Shown: positions 61,641 to 64,000 of the stretch, one piece after another
How the letters are laid out: each line of letters opens with the position of its first letter
Position numbering within the stretch: position 1 is the stretch's first letter
Assembly: GCF_016545825.1 (NCBI RefSeq)
Contig: NC_052614.1
Coordinates: 11,426,559-11,490,558 of the forward strand
DNA: 64,000 nt
Origin: Eucalyptus grandis
Taxonomy: Eukaryota > Streptophyta > Magnoliopsida > Myrtales > Myrtaceae
Direction of reading: 5' to 3'
Notes under the pieces: generated by a model
What the model saw: only the letters and a program-made list of their open reading frames with translations
Databases searched by the model: none
What the model was told of the DNA's origin: nothing
Program-made: the position numbers and the translations under genes

Positions 61641-63029
61641 GCTTATCGACCAATTTCTAGGGTCGAATAATTTGATTCCATATCATCATCTGAGGGGTCA
61701 GCCATGAATATTGATGAAGTAACCGGTGCAATGGGAGGAATCAACTGTAGGAATTGAGAAGGATGAAGAGGAGGAGAGGGATCTTGAAGAATCTGATTCA
61801 GTATCATGAGAAGTTTGCTCTACTCGGAGCGAGAGTCCTGTTTTCCTCGGATTGGCAGGATCAGGTTGTTTAGGCTATTGGATAACATAGTCGTTCCTTG
61901 GTGCCTAAATCCTTTAGAAAAGATTCTAATGGATTTGATAGCATCATCTCGATCGTCGGCTTTTCTCTTATAACAATGGAACTTGATTCGCGTAGGTGGT
62001 ATTTTTCTTTCCCATTTTCCTTGCGAGGGCTTTTGAGGCGATTTCGTATGTATGCCATATCCCGGTTCTCCATGTAAGGATCATCGTTGGAATAGTGGCA
62101 AAAATGGATGTTTGTGGCGGTGGGGTAAATGCACCCGGTTTTAACAGAGGTGCCAATGGGTCAAACGGTCTGAACCTTCCTTCTTCAAGAAATGGATTTG
62201 CTTCTTGAGCTTCTGTTCGGCTTTGGACTTTCAAGATAATGGTACCAAGATGTTATCGATTCCAAAAGGCGTGAAGCTTTTGGAATTCAGAAGTATCTTT
62301 TTGTACTTTCATCATACCTTCTGAGAACTTGTTGCACATTTCCAATTTTGGAGTTAATTGCCTTGAAGGCATTGTTTTTGTGCCACCGAGTCTCGATTGC
62401 CAATTTAGAACGGCTTAATGGCGATTTTTTCTGTCTCCCATGTTCATCCACATCAATGGGAGTGAGTTTTAGAACATGGCGGTATCTCGCTATGGGGATC
62501 AATAAACTCTTCTGCGGTAGGGAACGAGAGTTTAGAACTTTCCTTGACAAGAGGAGGAAAGTTGGTATCCTGAACATAATAGAAAAAGGGTGGTGCCTTC
62601 CACTTCAAAGGGTAGAGTGCTTCTTAGCTCATTTGAGTATTGGCTTATAAAATGGAGAGAGGGCTTGCTCTGGGGAGGAGATGGTGGTGTTTTTGGTGGA
62701 TCTCGTAAGGCTTGGGATGTATTGGACTACGTGGATGAGTGGTGCATAGAAACCATGAATTGGTATTTGTCACATTCAGAGAGTATCAACGGAAGAATCT
62801 CGATCTAAGTACCTTTGGTTTATACCTTATCCTTTGGCCTTTTCCGTCGAGGTGAGATCTTACAAATGGGTCTACCTCATCGGGAATTTGCAATAAGAAC
62901 ATTGGACAAAGGGATCCCAAAAACAATGACCATAGTCATCTTTATAGTAATGAATGGGATGTCCATCACATCGAAGTGCCGAACGTGTTTTGGATCTCGG
63001 CTCGTAAATAGATTGAGGAACACATGGTT

Positions 63030-63880
63030 TAATCATGAAGGGTTTGGAAGATAGAGGACTTTCTTCTTTTCCTTGCCAAATTTGATGGAAACGAGTTCCA
63101 TCTTTTTTTTCCAGACAACTCGAGTCCGTAGACCTGGAAAGGCTTACCGTGGCTGATGTGAAGCCATAGTTGGTAATCCAAGTTTTGGAAGGAGCTTGGC
63201 CAATGTATCCTTAGAATCTGTTTAGGAACATGAATTACATGATGCTTGGTCATTAACGTGAAGATAAACAAAGCATCTTTATTGCCATTGTTGAAGTTGA
63301 GGTCAAGTGCATGATTACCGCACTCGATAGACCATCCGTAATGTAGTGTTGCAGCTACGAGCTTCGATACTGAGGGGCTCCATATTGGACTTGGACTTTC
63401 GAAAAGAAAGTAAGGGGGATACCAAAGGGCAAAGTGTTGAAGTTTGGATATAGAGTCACAAAGACTGCTTCGCATTCAAAGTAGTTTGAGCAGTACCAAA
63501 TGCAAGCATGCCGGTATTGTAAAATCTAGTATCTAACAATCGCGATTCTTGCCACAACTGCGCAACCTTTACGACCATAGAAAGTGAGGGCAAGACGAAC
63601 AGCTCCATAATGGACATGGAGGTGGTCCGTTGAGCCCATTGTCCGGAAATTAGGGAGAGATCTCAGTAACAAAGTACTCCTTTTCGAGAGGCAGGAATAG
63701 AATCTTTGGTCGAATTTGAGGACCGGACGTACTCCTTTACTTGCTTTGGAGTTTGGTGGATAAGTGGCGAATGGAGCGGATAGGTGAAAATGATGAGTTG
63801 GGTTTGGCAAAAGCAAAATAAGGATTCATATGGGGAGTTGGGTTTCAGAAATCTTGGTTTCATCGCTAAGAATTTCATAA
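63030..63880 (-). pseudogene. Movement-protein-like region of the pararetrovirus relic
   Basis: Two open pieces, 63816-63526 and 63475-63029, lie in different frames with a break between them at about 63480-63525. Words such as HLHVHYGAVRLALTFYGRK and, later, LVAATLHYGWSIECGNHALD recall the 30K-type movement proteins of Caulimoviridae, which in a virus help cell-to-cell spread. The frame break and an early stop mean no full protein can be made. Confidence 0.55.
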
Positions 63881-64000
63881 AGATAATCTATCTTAGGCGG
63901 TTGAAACACTAACTGAGGGAGTTGGGGGATGATGAGGGAACAAGAGAAACGAGTGCTTCGAGGGATTTGCAGTTGCAGACATAATGAGAAGAGATCTTCT

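Larger units (their letters stand above)
60743..64000 (-). pseudogene. Decayed caulimovirus-like (endogenous pararetrovirus) ORF, 5' end outside window
   Basis: Reading down the minus strand from the right edge, frame-shifted pieces show a movement-protein-like region (about 63880-63030), a linker, a capsid/GAG-like region (about 61640-61110) and a basic Lys-rich tail (60985-60743). The order movement protein then capsid fits Caulimoviridae such as petuviruses and florendoviruses, which are common as fossil copies in plant genomes. Stops and frameshifts are frequent throughout. Protease, reverse transcriptase and RNase H would be expected beyond 60743 but are absent; other sequence begins there. 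The copy is inactive. Genus is not assigned. Confidence 0.62.

Overview
The window is nuclear DNA from a flowering plant, most likely a woody dicot. It has one intact intron-containing receptor kinase gene, Ty1/copia and Ty3/gypsy retroelements with plant-type primer sites, L1-type LINE relics, a tRNA-derived SINE, many inverted-repeat DNA elements and long GA/CT tracts, in an AT-rich background. The element styles would fit Myrtales, but nothing here proves the family or species. Genes are sparse and most of the 64 kb is repeats at several stages of decay.

Layout: 0-12.8 kb is AT-rich intergenic DNA with GA/CT microsatellites and a clear SINE (2793-3033). 12.8-15.0 kb holds a reversed LTR-like block followed by GC-rich DNA. 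16.17-21.79 kb is a complete but dead Ty1/copia element with both LTRs. 22.2-25.4 kb (minus) is the only intact protein gene, an LRR receptor-like kinase of the LRR-XI/HSL1 type. A truncated, inverted second copy of its promoter and first codons lies at 27.85-28.28 kb, cut off by a repeat. 29.5-33.7 kb is an internally deleted Ty3/gypsy element whose 3' LTR carries a nested MITE and a 1-kb insertion with a perfect (TAA)51 tract. 36.8-43.9 kb holds inverted-repeat DNA elements and two opposed LINE relics. 47.35-49.03 kb (minus) is a BPA1-like (binding partner of ACD11) gene with conserved splice sites but several single-base frame breaks. 49.6-54.0 kb is an unusual GC- and CpG-rich array of seven ~630-bp tandem units, followed by a GC-cored inverted-repeat element, an LTR-like block and a second, oppositely oriented member of the same element family. 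60.7-64.0 kb (minus) is a decayed caulimovirus-like (endogenous pararetrovirus) open reading frame with movement-protein and capsid-like regions, running to the window edge.

The genes do not form a pathway. The most distinctive signals are (i) the CpG-rich seven-unit array, which may be the tandem-repeat 3' region of a Tat-like LTR element, and (ii) a recurring design of inverted-repeat elements with AT-rich or conserved arms and a GC-rich low-complexity core, seen six times. One of these has an apparent empty insertion site elsewhere in the window. No CRISPR, tRNA, rRNA or other RNA gene was seen.
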